From assembly GCA_963821235.1 (NCBI GenBank), contig CAWGCS010000001.1, positions 2,170,001 through 2,234,000 of the forward strand: a stretch of 64,000 nt of DNA, read 5' to 3'. The position numbers were made by a program, and so were the translations under genes. Shown here piece by piece: positions 1 to 8,736 of this stretch (the stretch's first letter is position 1; every line of letters begins with the position of its first letter). This DNA comes from CTSoil-043 sp963821235 (GTDB lineage Bacteria; Chloroflexota; Limnocylindria; Limnocylindrales; CSP1-4). Below the pieces are notes generated by a model. That model saw only the letters and a program-made list of their open reading frames with translations, was not told the origin of the DNA and searched no databases.

Positions 1-232
1 CGCGGAGCCAGGTCGCGGAGTAGAGGCCGCTGCCGAGGACCACGGCGTCGAAGGCGCCCACCTGGCGGGCCTCGGCCGCCCTCGTCACCACGACGGCCAG
101 GCCGGCCTCGCGCAGCGTCGCCCCGATCGCCTCCGCGATCTCCGCCGTGGAGCCGTGCTTCGAGGCGTAGGCCACCAGGACGCGGCGGGGCGACGCCGTT
201 CGGGCGACGTCGGGTCCGGCGGCCGCGTTCAC
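1..232 (-). CDS. Flavodoxin-domain protein, N-terminal part only
   Basis: The gene runs off the left edge, so only the first 77 residues are visible. After a short leader they read VLVAYASKHGSTAEIAEAIG, the phosphate-binding loop of flavodoxin-fold proteins such as the HemG-like protoporphyrinogen oxidases and flavodoxin-like redox proteins. An FMN-binding redox role is expected from that family. The GTG at 232 is the only start close to the fold. The gene is divergent from the ymdB operon. Which flavodoxin subfamily it belongs to cannot be decided without the missing C-terminus. Confidence 0.75.
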   Translation of the reverse strand, partial: MNAAAGPDVARTASPRRVLVAYASKHGSTAEIAEAIGATLREAGLAVVVTRAAEARQVGAFDAVVLGSGLYSATWLR

Positions 233-369
233 GGGCGGAGTGTAGCGGGGGCGCCGCCGCGGGCCCATGGCGACGTCGCCGGGCCGGGCCGGGGCGAAGG
301 GCGGCCGCGGCGGCGCCCCAGCGGAGATGCGGCCGCGGATGATAGCCTCGGGCCCGTGGAGACCAGGCA

Positions 370-1191
370 GTGACCGAACCCCGCACCGCGCGCCCGTGCC
401 GGATCCTGATGATCGGCGACGTCATCGGCAAGCCGGGCCGCGAGACCATCGAGCGCATCCTGCCCGACCTCCGGGCCGAGGCCGGGATCGACTTCGTGAC
501 CGCCAACGGCGAGAACCTGGCCGGCGGCATGGGGCTCACCGCCTCCACCGCCGCCGCGCTCCTGCGGGCCGGTGTCGACGTCATCACCTCGGGCAATCAC
601 ATCTGGGACAAGCGGGAGATCTACCCGGCTCTCGAGACCGACGAGCGCATCCTGCGCCCCCACAACTACGGCAGCGACGGCGTCCCCGGGCGCGGCTGGG
701 GCGTCTTCGAGGCCGCCGACGGGACCGACGTGGCCGTCCTCAACCTCCAGGGCCGGACCTACATGATCCCGATCGAGAACCCCTTCACCGACGTCGACCG
801 GCTGCTCGACGAGGGCGCCGACACCCTGCCGCCGGTCCGCCTCGTCGACTTCCACTGCGAGGTCACCAGCGAGAAGAACGCCTTCGGTCTGCACCTCGAC
901 GGGCGGGTCAGCGCCGTGGCCGGGACGCACACCCACGTGGCCACGGCCGACGAGCGGATCCTGCCCCGGGGGACGGCCTACCAGAGCGACCTCGGGATGA
1001 CCGGACCGCTCCACTCGGTGATCGGCTTCGACCCCTCGACCGTGCTGCCCCGCTTCCTCAACGGGCTGCCGACCCGCTTCGAGGTCGGTGGCTGGCCGGT
1101 CGTCTTCAACGCCCTCCGCATCGACGTCGACCCGGCCACCGGGCGGGCCCTCGCCGTCGAGCGGCTCTGCCGGGTCGTGGAGCACGCCTGA
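370..1191 (+). CDS. YmdB-like metallophosphoesterase (TIGR00282 family)
   Basis: 273 residues, the normal length for this family of dinuclear-metal phosphodiesterases; the Bacillus subtilis member YmdB hydrolyses cyclic nucleotides and influences RNA decay and biofilm choice. Metal-site motifs are visible in order: IGDVIGKPGR near residue 15, NGEN near 48, SGNHIWDK near 77, FHCEVTSEK near 160 and GTHTHVATAD near 180. The GTG start lies just ahead of the first beta strand. This is the first gene of a tightly packed rightward operon, and its TGA overlaps the next ATG by one base (TGATG). The family call is firm; the in vivo substrate is not. Confidence 0.9.
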   Translation: MTEPRTARPCRILMIGDVIGKPGRETIERILPDLRAEAGIDFVTANGENLAGGMGLTASTAAALLRAGVDVITSGNHIWDKREIYPALETDERILRPHNYGSDGVPGRGWGVFEAADGTDVAVLNLQGRTYMIPIENPFTDVDRLLDEGADTLPPVRLVDFHCEVTSEKNAFGLHLDGRVSAVAGTHTHVATADERILPRGTAYQSDLGMTGPLHSVIGFDPSTVLPRFLNGLPTRFEVGGWPVVFNALRIDVDPATGRALAVERLCRVVEHA

Positions 1192-2156
1192 TGCCCCGCG
1201 GCCGGCGCGCCCCGACCACCGGCCGGCTCGTGCCGCCGGCCCCGTCGCAGGCCGACTTCCACGCCCACACCGCCCGCTCGGACGGGCTCCTGGCGCCGGC
1301 CGAGCTCCTCGCCGCGGCCGCCGCGGCCGGCGTGCGCATCCTGGCCGTGACCGACCACGACACCCTCGCCGGCTACCGCGAGGTCGTGGCGCCCGGCGCG
1401 CCGCCCCTCCCGGCCGGCCTGGCCGTCATCGCCGGGGTCGAGATCAACGCGACGGCTCGGGACATCCCCGACCTGCCGGATGGCGAGCTGCACGTCGTCG
1501 GCCTGGGGATCGATCCGGCGGACGAGGCGTTCGAGGCGCTCCTCGACGCCCAGCGTGGGGCTCGCCGCCGTCGCTTCGAGCGGATGGTGGCCCGCCTCCG
1601 CGAGATCGGGGCGCCGGTGGACGCCCAGCTGGCGGACCTCGACCGCGACGACGAGGAGGCGCTGGGGCGCCCCACGATCGCCCGGGCTCTCGTGGCGGCC
1701 GGCTTCGCCGCCGACGTGCCGGACGCCTTCGCCCGCCTGGTGGGCTCGGGCAGGCCCGGCTACGTGCGGCGGGAGGGGATGGGCCCGCGGGAGGCCCTGG
1801 CGGCGATCCGGGCGGCCGGCGGCCTGCCCGTCCTGGCCCACTTCGCCCTCGCCCCGGAGCGGGCGGCCCTCGTCCGCGACCTCATCGAGGCGGGGCTGGG
1901 CGGGATCGAGACGCACCATCGCAGCTTCGATGCGGCGACCGTGGCCGCCATGGAGGCCGTGGCGTCCCTCCACCGACTGGTGCCCTCGGGCGGCACGGAC
2001 TTCCACGGCGACGAGGGGAGCTATGCCGACGCGATCGGCGAGACCTGGATCCCGGACGAGGTGACCGCCGCCGTCCTGGCCGCGCTCCGCGCCGAGGCAC
2101 CGACGGGGGCCGGGACCCCGACGGAGGCCGGGGCCCCGACGGGCTCGCCGGCATGA
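1191..2156 (+). CDS. PHP-domain phosphoesterase (RNase AM/YciV-like)
   Basis: 321 residues. A PHP metal-dependent phosphoesterase of the YciV/TrpH group, whose characterised members hydrolyse 3',5'-nucleoside bisphosphates and trim 5' ends of RNA. Visible motifs: DFHAHTARSDG near residue 23, VTDHDTL near 53, GVEINA near 82, LAHFAL near 207 and GTDFHGD near 266, which supply the His/Asp metal ligands. The ATG overlaps the upstream stop and its own TGA overlaps the miaB ATG (ATGA), so translation is probably coupled. A role in nucleotide or RNA turnover fits its neighbours. The C-terminal ~20 residues are a low-complexity Ala/Thr/Gly tail. Confidence 0.85.
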   Translation: MPRGRRAPTTGRLVPPAPSQADFHAHTARSDGLLAPAELLAAAAAAGVRILAVTDHDTLAGYREVVAPGAPPLPAGLAVIAGVEINATARDIPDLPDGELHVVGLGIDPADEAFEALLDAQRGARRRRFERMVARLREIGAPVDAQLADLDRDDEEALGRPTIARALVAAGFAADVPDAFARLVGSGRPGYVRREGMGPREALAAIRAAGGLPVLAHFALAPERAALVRDLIEAGLGGIETHHRSFDAATVAAMEAVASLHRLVPSGGTDFHGDEGSYADAIGETWIPDEVTAAVLAALRAEAPTGAGTPTEAGAPTGSPA

Positions 2157-3835
2157 CGGCGCGGGAGCTGCCGGTCCTCGAGCTCCCGCCCGCGGCGCTC
2201 GCCACGGCGGCGCCACGCGGGCCGGCCACCGCGGCCGACGGCCGCGTCGCGGAGTACCGGCCGGAGGCGATGGCCCTGCCCCGCTTCTGGGTCTGGACCC
2301 TCGGCTGCCAGATGAACCGCAGCGACTCCGAGGAGATGGCGGGACGCCTGCTCGCCGCGGGCTGCGCCGAGGCGCCGTCGATGGAATCGGCCGACCTCGT
2401 CGTCATCAACACCTGCGCGATCCGCGAAGCCGCCGAGGCCAAGGTCGTGGGCCGCCAGGGCGTCCTGCGCGCCCTCAAGGCCGAGCGGCCCGGGCTGCGC
2501 GTCGTCCTGACTGGGTGCGCCGTCCGCGAGCGGGATCGCGCCGGCCTGGCCCGCAAGTTCCCGGCCGTCGACCTCTTCCTGCGGCCCGACGAGGAGCCGG
2601 AGCTGGTGGAGCGGCTGGGCCTCGCCTCCGCCCAGGCACCCGTGGGGCTGGCCGGGGCGACGGCCGCCACGACGATCGTCAAGGGCGTCCCGGTGTCGGC
2701 CGCCGATCACCTCGCGGGCTCCCGTGCCCTCGCGGTCGAGCACGGCGCCGTGCGCCGGGAGTCGGCGGCGGCGGCCTGGCTGCCGATCATCTATGGCTGC
2801 GACAAGACGTGCACCTACTGCATCGTCCCCTTCAGCCGCGGGCCGGAGCGGAGCCGCCCCTTCGACGAGATCGTGGCCGAGGCCCGCGCCCTCGGCGCCG
2901 CCGGCTACCGGGAGGTGACGCTCCTCGGCCAGAACGTCAACAGCTACGGCCACGACCTCGCCCCGGAGGCGCGCTTCGCGGGCGCCGCCGAGGCGCGCTG
3001 GGCGGGCCGGCGCCTCGACCGGAGCGGACGGCCCGATCTGGCGGAGCTGATCCGGGCGATCGACGCCCTCCGCGACGCGGCGGGCGGGCCGGCGATCCCG
3101 CGCCTGCGGTTCGTGACCTCCCACCCCTGGGACCTCTCCGACCGGCTGATCGAGGCGATGGCCTCCTGCCCGTCGGTCTGCGCCGCCCTCCACCTCCCGG
3201 TCCAGTCGGGCGACGACGCCGTGCTGCGGCGGATGGGGCGCCAGTACTCGATCGCCCACTATCGCGAGCGGCTGGAGCGGATCCGGGAGGCGGTGCCTGG
3301 CATCGCCGTCAGCACGGACGTCATCGTCGGCTTCTGCGGCGAGACCGAGGCCCAGTTCGAGGCCACGCTGGAGCTGCTGCGCGGGGTCCGCTACGAGCAG
3401 GTCTTCGCCGCCGCATACTCACCCCGGCCGGGCACGCCGGCCATGCGGCTCCCGGACGACGTCCCGGCGGCCGTCAAGCGGGAGCGCCTCAACCGGCTCC
3501 TCGCCGTCCAGGAGGTGATCGGCTTCGCCCGCAACCGCGAGCGGCTGGGCAGCACCGCCTCGGTCCTCGTGGACGCGATCGCCCGGCCCCGCGCCCACGA
3601 CCACGACCACGAGGACGGGGATGAGGCGCCGGAGGGACGCGTGGCCGGCCCGCTCACGCTGGCGGGGGAGGACCCCTTCGCGGCGCCGCTGCGAGCCGGC
3701 TGGGTCCGCCTGTCGGGACGATCGCGGGAGAACAAGCTCGTCCACCTGCCCGGCCCCCCGGAGCTCGTCGGCCGGATCGTCGACGCACGGGTCGTCGGGG
3801 CGGGCCCCTACAGCCTCCGCGGCGTCCTCGCGTAG
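2153..3835 (+). CDS. miaB: tRNA-2-methylthio-N6-dimethylallyladenosine synthase MiaB
   Basis: Radical-SAM methylthiotransferase that converts i6A37 of tRNA to ms2i6A37. 560 residues, longer than the usual 440-470 because of a ~38-residue N-terminal extension, a linker before the radical-SAM domain and a C-terminal insertion with a His/Asp-rich run near residue 485. The three UPF0004 cluster cysteines are in LGCQMNRSDSEEM, INTCAIREAAEAKV and LTGCAVRERD. The radical-SAM motif is CDKTCTYC. A TRAM-like RNA-binding domain (RENKLVHLPG) ends the protein. It sits directly before miaA, the enzyme that makes its substrate, so two consecutive steps of one modification are co-encoded. Confidence 0.95.
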   Translation: MTARELPVLELPPAALATAAPRGPATAADGRVAEYRPEAMALPRFWVWTLGCQMNRSDSEEMAGRLLAAGCAEAPSMESADLVVINTCAIREAAEAKVVGRQGVLRALKAERPGLRVVLTGCAVRERDRAGLARKFPAVDLFLRPDEEPELVERLGLASAQAPVGLAGATAATTIVKGVPVSAADHLAGSRALAVEHGAVRRESAAAAWLPIIYGCDKTCTYCIVPFSRGPERSRPFDEIVAEARALGAAGYREVTLLGQNVNSYGHDLAPEARFAGAAEARWAGRRLDRSGRPDLAELIRAIDALRDAAGGPAIPRLRFVTSHPWDLSDRLIEAMASCPSVCAALHLPVQSGDDAVLRRMGRQYSIAHYRERLERIREAVPGIAVSTDVIVGFCGETEAQFEATLELLRGVRYEQVFAAAYSPRPGTPAMRLPDDVPAAVKRERLNRLLAVQEVIGFARNRERLGSTASVLVDAIARPRAHDHDHEDGDEAPEGRVAGPLTLAGEDPFAAPLRAGWVRLSGRSRENKLVHLPGPPELVGRIVDARVVGAGPYSLRGVLA

Positions 3836-3880
3836 GCGGGGGAGGGGAGCCCGACGACCGGATCGCTCCCGCCGCTCGTC

Positions 3881-4789
3881 GTGATCGGCGGCCCCACCGC
3901 CACGGGCAAGACGGCCCTCGGCATCGAGGTCGCCCTCGCCATCGGCGGCGGCGGCCGGCCGGCCGCCGTGATCTCCGCCGACTCCCGCCAGGTCTACCGC
4001 GGGATGGACGTCGGGACGGCCAAGCCGACGATCCCCGAGCGGCGCGGCGTGCCCCACTTCGGCCTGGACCTCGTCGAGCCGGACGCGCCCTTCTCCGTGG
4101 CCGACTTCGTCGCCCATGCGGCGAGCGTCCTCGCGGACCTCGGGCGGGCCCGAGGGGTTGCCCTCCTGGTGGGCGGCACCGGCTTCTGGATCCGGGCCGT
4201 GGCCGGCGGCCTGGCCCTCGACGGCCTGCCCTGGGATCCCCCGACCCGCGCCGCCCTGGAGGCCGACCTCGCGCGGGACGGCCTTCCCGCGCTCGCCGAG
4301 CGCCTCCGCGCGCTCGCCCCCGGGCTCGCCGGGCGGACCGACCCGCGCAACCCGCGACGGGTCGTGCGCGCCCTCGAGATCGCCGCCGTCGCCGGCGACG
4401 CGCCGCTGCCGGAGCCCCGCGGGTACCCGGGCGCGCTCCTGCGGATCGGGCTCGACGTGGCCGACCGCACGCTCCACCGGGAGTGGATCGCCCGCCGCGC
4501 GGCCGCGCAGCTCGACGGCGGCATCCTCGAGGAGGCCGCCGCCCTGCGGGCACGCTTCGATCCTGGCCTGCCCGCGTTCTCGGCGATCGGCTACCGCGAG
4601 GCGTGGGATCTGCTCGACGGCCGCCTCGACCGGCCGGGCTACCTCGAGGTCAACCTCCGGCGCAACGTGGCCTTCGCGCGGCGCCAGCGGACGTGGTTCC
4701 GCCGTGAGCCCGTCGACCTCGTTCTCGACGCCGCCGACCCGGGCGCGACGCCCGCCGCCGTCGTCGCCGCGCTCGCTGCCGTCTCCTGA
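3881..4789 (+). CDS. miaA: tRNA dimethylallyltransferase MiaA
   Basis: 302 residues, typical length. Transfers the dimethylallyl group from DMAPP to A37 of tRNAs reading UNN codons. The P-loop GPTATGKT lies at residues 4-11, followed by SADSRQVYRGMDVGTAKP, the LDLVEPDAPFSVADF segment, GGTGFWIRAV and the AIGYRE signature near residue 230. GTG at 3881 is the only start codon in frame after the miaB stop at 3833-3835, and it lies almost at the P-loop, as in other family members. Its substrate DMAPP is a product of the MEP pathway, two genes of which (ispG, dxr) are at the other end of the window. Confidence 0.95.
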   Translation: MIGGPTATGKTALGIEVALAIGGGGRPAAVISADSRQVYRGMDVGTAKPTIPERRGVPHFGLDLVEPDAPFSVADFVAHAASVLADLGRARGVALLVGGTGFWIRAVAGGLALDGLPWDPPTRAALEADLARDGLPALAERLRALAPGLAGRTDPRNPRRVVRALEIAAVAGDAPLPEPRGYPGALLRIGLDVADRTLHREWIARRAAAQLDGGILEEAAALRARFDPGLPAFSAIGYREAWDLLDGRLDRPGYLEVNLRRNVAFARRQRTWFRREPVDLVLDAADPGATPAAVVAALAAVS

Positions 4790-4922
4790 CCTTCGCGTCC
4801 CGCAGCCGGGGCCGACGGGCGCGCCCGCGCGGTGCCAGAATCGCGGGGCTGCCCGGCAGCCCGGGCCCCGTCCCCGGCTGCGGCCACCTGCCCGGCGCCG
4901 ACACCCCGAGGAGGTGCGCACC

Positions 4923-5387
4923 ATGTCCCCATTCGAGATCCAGGAGCGGGCCGCCCGACCGGCCCTGGCGATCCGGCTCCACACGCAGGTCAGCGAGATC
5001 CCCAAGGCGCTCGCCGTGGCGCTGCCCGAGGTCTGGCAGGCGGCCCAGGCCATCGGCCTCGCGCCGGATGGGCCGCCCTTCACCCGCTACTTCAGCGAGC
5101 CCGCCGGCGGCGACCTCGACTACGAGGCCGGCGTCGGGCTGCCCAGGCCCGCGGCCGCGGGTCACGGCCGGGCGGTGCCGATCGAGCTGCCCGGCGGCTC
5201 GGTCGCCGTTGCCTGGCACATCGGCCCGTACGAGACGCTCGACCAGACGTACGGCGCCCTGATGGGCTGGATCGCCGAGCAGGGCCGCTCGGTGGCCGGC
5301 CCGATGTGGGAGGTCTACTGGAGCGATCCGGGGGCCGAGCCCGACCCGACCCGCTGGCGGACGGAGGTGATCGTCCCGGTCGCCTGA
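4923..5387 (+). CDS. GyrI-like / effector-binding domain protein
   Basis: 154 residues made almost entirely of one GyrI-like (AraC/MerR effector-binding, SOUL-related) fold: an N-terminal beta strand, the segment PPFTRYFSEPAGGDLDYEAGVGLP and the WHIGPYETLDQTYGALMGWI helix. No DNA-binding domain is present, so it is a stand-alone small-molecule-binding or hydrolase-like member, not a regulator. The ATG follows a GAGGAGG-like Shine-Dalgarno about 8 bases upstream. It interrupts the miaA-hflX order seen in many bacteria. Ligand unknown. Confidence 0.75.
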   Translation: MSPFEIQERAARPALAIRLHTQVSEIPKALAVALPEVWQAAQAIGLAPDGPPFTRYFSEPAGGDLDYEAGVGLPRPAAAGHGRAVPIELPGGSVAVAWHIGPYETLDQTYGALMGWIAEQGRSVAGPMWEVYWSDPGAEPDPTRWRTEVIVPVA

Positions 5388-5474
5388 GGCTGCGGGGGAC
5401 GGGGCCGGCCGCCGCGACGCCGGCCAGAGCCGCGGGCGACTGCCGGCCGCGAGCCGGGCGGCTATCCTGCCCGC

Positions 5475-6788
5475 ATGCCCAGGTCCTCCACGATCGATCT
5501 CGCGCCACCCATCGAGAAGGCCTTCCTCGTCGCCGTCGATACCGGCGACGACCCTGGCTGGAACGCCCAGGACAGCCTCGCCGAGCTCGCCTCGCTGGCC
5601 GAGACCGCGGGCGCCGAGGTGGTGGGCGGGGAGTGGCAGAACCGCCGCCACGTGGATCCCAACTGGTACGTGGGCAAGGGCAAGGCGGAGGAGCTGGTCG
5701 CCGCCCGGGGCGAGACGGGCTTCACGGTCCTCGTCGCCGACGACGAGCTCTCGCCCGGCCAGCAGCGCGCCCTCGAGGAGCTGCTGAAGGTCAAGGTCAT
5801 CGACCGCAGCCGCCTCATCCTCGACATCTTCGCCCTCCACGCCCGGACCCACGAGGGTCGCCTCCAGGTGGAGCTGGCCCAGCTGGAGTACCAGCTGCCG
5901 CGCCTCACCCGGATGTGGACCCACCTCTCGCGGACCGGCGGCGGCATCGGGACCCGGGGCCCGGGCGAGACGCAGCTCGAGACGGACCGCCGCCTGATCC
6001 GGGAGCGGATCAAGAAGATGAAGGAGCGCGTCGAGGACGTCCGCCAGCAGCGGGCGACCGCCGCGCGCGGGCGCGACCGGCGCCTGATGCCCACCGTCTC
6101 AATCGTCGGCTACACCAACGCCGGCAAGTCGACCCTCCTCAACGCCCTCGTCGGCAGCGAGGTCGCCCTGGCCGAGGACCGGCTCTTCGCGACCCTCGAT
6201 CCCACCAGCCGCCAGGTGAAGCTCGGCGACGGTCAGACCGCGGTCGTGACCGACACCGTCGGCTTCATCCACAAGCTCCCGCACCAGCTCGTCGACGCCT
6301 TCCGGGCGACCCTCGAGGAGGTCACCCGGGCCGACGTCCTCGTCGAGATCGTGGACGCCTCCGACCGCCACTTCGCCGAGCACCGGGCGACCGTCCAGAC
6401 GGTCCTCGACGAGCTCGGCGCCGGGGAGAAGCCGCGCCTCGTCGCCTTCAACAAGGCCGACCTGCTGGGCGCCGAGGGCGGGGACGGCGTCCACGCGCCG
6501 ATCGTGGCCGGCAGCGTCCTCGTCTCGGCCCTCACCGGCTTCGGCCTCGACGCGCTGCGGGTGGAGCTGGGCGCGCTCCTCGCCTCGCTCTGGGAGGACG
6601 TCGACCTGGCCGTCCCCTACGCCGCCGGCGAGCTCCTCGCCCGGGTCCGCGAGCGCGGCGCGGTCGACCTGGAGTACGGCCAGCGCGAGGTCCGGGTCAA
6701 GGGCCGGGTCGCGCCCGCCCTGGCCGGAGAGCTTCGGGCGGCCGCGGCCCGCTGGGCGGACACCCTGCGCGAGGCAGCGGCCACGTGA
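5475..6788 (+). CDS. hflX: GTPase HflX
   Basis: 437 residues. A ribosome-associated GTPase that splits stalled or heat-damaged 70S ribosomes. The N-terminal HflX domain carries DPNWYVGKGKAEEL and the Gly-rich GTRGPGETQLETDRR loop. A coiled coil follows, then the G domain with G1 GYTNAGKSTLLNAL (near residue 213), G3 DTVGF and G4 NKAD. The C-terminal domain has the family's usual length. A TATCCT hexamer 8-13 bases before the ATG could be a -10 box for a near-leaderless transcript. Its last codon overlaps the next GTG (GTGA). In many genomes hflX follows miaA, as here with one insertion. Confidence 0.95.
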   Translation: MPRSSTIDLAPPIEKAFLVAVDTGDDPGWNAQDSLAELASLAETAGAEVVGGEWQNRRHVDPNWYVGKGKAEELVAARGETGFTVLVADDELSPGQQRALEELLKVKVIDRSRLILDIFALHARTHEGRLQVELAQLEYQLPRLTRMWTHLSRTGGGIGTRGPGETQLETDRRLIRERIKKMKERVEDVRQQRATAARGRDRRLMPTVSIVGYTNAGKSTLLNALVGSEVALAEDRLFATLDPTSRQVKLGDGQTAVVTDTVGFIHKLPHQLVDAFRATLEEVTRADVLVEIVDASDRHFAEHRATVQTVLDELGAGEKPRLVAFNKADLLGAEGGDGVHAPIVAGSVLVSALTGFGLDALRVELGALLASLWEDVDLAVPYAAGELLARVRERGAVDLEYGQREVRVKGRVAPALAGELRAAAARWADTLREAAAT

Positions 6789-7390
6789 GCTGCCGGCCGG
6801 AGCTGCTCCGCCCCGACCTGCCGGGGCCGTTCCGCGCGCTGCCCGAGGTCCGGCGCGTCGTGGTGGCCAAGCGCAAGCACGGCGACCGGACCGACCGCTG
6901 GCGCTGGGACGGCGACCTCGTGGGGACGGCCGGCCCGGGCTGGCGGATCGTTCGCCACCTGCGGGGCCGCGACCTGCGCGTCCTCAGCGAGGCCGGCGAC
7001 CCGGAGCCGGAGTCCACGATCACCTTCCGCTGGCTGGGGACCCGGGCCCCCGCCACGATCCTCGTGAAGCTCGACGAGGGAGGCTCGATCATCGAGGTGA
7101 AGGTCGACGCCGCGCTGCCGGTCCGCCTGCGGCGCGGCCGCTTCATCTACGTCGACCTCGACGTGGACGTCGTGCGCGACGCGGCCGGGGCGGTCGTCGT
7201 CCGCGACTGGGACGTCTTCGAGGAGCGGCTGCCCCTGCTCGGCTACACCGATGCCTCCCGGGCGGTGGCGGCGGCCGGCGAGGACTTCGGCCTCCGCCTC
7301 CTGGCCGCCTGGGAGCCGACCCTCCCCACGGACGTGGCGGCCATCCTGGCCGCGACGCGGACGCCCGTCGGGGAGGTCGGCGGGCGGTGA
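6785..7390 (+). CDS. DUF402-type protein
   Basis: 201 residues. The middle part (about 60-150) resembles the DUF402 beta-barrel of nucleotide phosphatases and related proteins: a basic first strand (VVVAKRKHGDRTDRWRWDGD), then FIYVDLDVDVVRDAAGAVVVRDWDVFEERL, whose clustered acidic residues match the family's metal-binding face. Some DUF402 proteins hydrolyse nucleoside di- or triphosphates, but no substrate can be assigned here. GTG start overlapping the hflX stop and GTGA overlap with the next gene suggest translational coupling. Confidence 0.6.
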   Translation: MSCRPELLRPDLPGPFRALPEVRRVVVAKRKHGDRTDRWRWDGDLVGTAGPGWRIVRHLRGRDLRVLSEAGDPEPESTITFRWLGTRAPATILVKLDEGGSIIEVKVDAALPVRLRRGRFIYVDLDVDVVRDAAGAVVVRDWDVFEERLPLLGYTDASRAVAAAGEDFGLRLLAAWEPTLPTDVAAILAATRTPVGEVGGR

Positions 7391-7911
7391 CGGGTGGCCC
7401 GCGGCGACCCTGGCTTCGCCGCGCCGGCCGGCTCGAGGTGGGGGACGGCCAGGTCGTCCTCTGGTCGGTCGCGGAGGGCCGCCGGGGGCGCCGCTGGCGG
7501 TCGATCCGCCGCGACGCGGCCGGGCGCCTCGTCTCCGACCTCCTCCTCGAGCTCGATCCCGCGGGTCGCTGGGCGCGCCTGGAGCTGGCTACCGCCGGCG
7601 GGATGCTGACGCTCCACCCGGAGGCCGACGACATGGCGGCCCACGGCAACGTCGTCACCGCGGGCGGCGTCGTGCCCCTCGCCTTCGCCTGGTCGCCCGG
7701 TCACCGCCTCGCCATCGCGGGGGAGCCCGTCGCGGCGGCGGCGCTGGGAGGTCTGCCCGACCCGGGAGCGGCTCCGGGGCCGGGCCTCGTCGTCGGCCCG
7801 GACCTCACCGTGACGGCTGTCCCCGCTCTCGAGTCACCGCCTGCGCCGCCCGGCGGGCTCCCCGGTCCGTCGTGGCCGCTGGAGGTAGGGGAGGGGACGG
7901 CCCGGACCTGA
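7387..7911 (+). CDS. Hypothetical protein, last gene of the hflX operon
   Basis: 174 residues, not recognised. The first two thirds read as beta-rich (WLRRAGRLEVGDGQVVLWSVAEG, then LLLELDPAGRWARLELATAGGMLTLHPE), like a small barrel or a DUF1850/DUF1934-type lipocalin-like fold. The end is Pro/Gly-rich and probably disordered. No signal peptide or membrane segment is seen. The sequence after about residue 40 has the same genome-like codon bias as hflX. It overlaps the DUF402 gene by four bases, and the two are probably made together. Confidence 0.55.
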   Translation: MTGGPRRPWLRRAGRLEVGDGQVVLWSVAEGRRGRRWRSIRRDAAGRLVSDLLLELDPAGRWARLELATAGGMLTLHPEADDMAAHGNVVTAGGVVPLAFAWSPGHRLAIAGEPVAAAALGGLPDPGAAPGPGLVVGPDLTVTAVPALESPPAPPGGLPGPSWPLEVGEGTART

Positions 7912-7988
7912 CGCCCCTGTAGTCGCTCACACCAGTGGCCGTTCGCCGCTCGCGCCGCGACCGCCGACCTCGCCTCTACGGACGGCGC

Positions 7989-8006
7989 ATTGTAGTATGC
8001 TACAAT
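7989..8006. promoter_or_regulatory. Perfect inverted repeat, candidate toxin-antitoxin operator
   Basis: Arms ATTGTAG (7989-7995) and CTACAAT (8000-8006) around TATG form an 18-bp perfect palindrome, AT-rich against very GC-rich flanks. It lies 38 bases before the ATG of the HTH gene, where autoregulation by the antitoxin would be expected. There is no T-tract, so it is unlikely to be a terminator. Confidence 0.55.
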
Positions 8007-8044
8007 CACTCACGAACAGACCACCACGCGACGAGGGGGAGCCC

Positions 8045-8299
8045 ATGAGCCTGACCGTCCCCGAGGCGGCCCGCCGCACCGGGCGCAACCCGGAGACGAT
8101 CCGGCGCTGGATCCGCGAGGGGAAGCTGCGCGCCCACAAGGTCGGGACGCAGCACCTCATCGAGGAAGGCGACCTGGACGCCGTCGCCACGCCGGGGGCA
8201 GAGTCGCTGCCGCTGCCGCGCGCGTGGCGGATGACGTTCTGGGGTGACCCGATGCCGGACGTCGTCGCCGCCATCCGCCGATCGCGCCACGGCCACTGA
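8045..8299 (+). CDS. MerR/excisionase-type HTH antitoxin
   Basis: 84 residues. LTVPEAARRTGRNPETIRRWIREGKLRAHKVG is a winged-helix of the excisionase/MerR type (helix_turn_helix_17). It is followed by a short acidic helix and a C-terminal segment that could wrap the toxin. The ATG at 8045 has a GAGGGGGA Shine-Dalgarno directly upstream; an earlier in-frame start at 7997 lies inside the palindrome and is less likely. It is followed three bases later by a PIN toxin gene, the layout of a VapBC-like module with an HTH antitoxin. Confidence 0.8.
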   Translation: MSLTVPEAARRTGRNPETIRRWIREGKLRAHKVGTQHLIEEGDLDAVATPGAESLPLPRAWRMTFWGDPMPDVVAAIRRSRHGH

Positions 8300-8302
8300 C
8301 GG

Positions 8303-8704
8303 ATGCGGGTCGTCGTCGATGCGAGCGTCCTCGTCGAGGTCGCGCTCGCCGGCGGTCATCTCGGACCCCTGACGGAGCATGACCTCGTGGCACCACCGCT
8401 CGCGGTGTCCGAAGCGACCTCGAGCATCAGCGAGATGGCGTGGCGCGGCGAGCTGCCTCGTGATCGCGTGCTCGCCTCGCTGGCCTACCTCGGAGCGATC
8501 CCCCTGGAGATCATCAGGACGGATGACCTATCGGAGCGCGCGTGGCGCGTCGCCTCGTCGCTGGGATGGGCCAAGACGTACGACGCCGAGTATGTCGCGC
8601 TGGCACAGCTGCTCGACGCGCCGCTCGTCACGCTCGACGCCCGACTCGCCCGCGGGGCGGGGCACCTCATCACGGTCCTCGGCCCGGCCGACCTCGGCCT
8701 CTAG
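8303..8704 (+). CDS. PIN-domain ribonuclease toxin (VapC-like)
   Basis: 133 residues, standard PIN length. Conserved acidic residues are visible: VVVDASVLVEV at residues 3-13, ATSSISEMAW near 34-42, KTYDAEYVALAQ near 91-102 and VTLDARLARG near 107-116. These would bind Mg2+ for endoribonuclease cleavage of RNA, often tRNA or rRNA in VapC enzymes. It is paired with the HTH gene upstream (gap of three bases). The RNA target is unknown. Confidence 0.85.
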   Translation: MRVVVDASVLVEVALAGGHLGPLTEHDLVAPPLAVSEATSSISEMAWRGELPRDRVLASLAYLGAIPLEIIRTDDLSERAWRVASSLGWAKTYDAEYVALAQLLDAPLVTLDARLARGAGHLITVLGPADLGL

Positions 8705-8736
8705 GGATCGCCGGCCTCCCGAGCTATCATCGCGCC

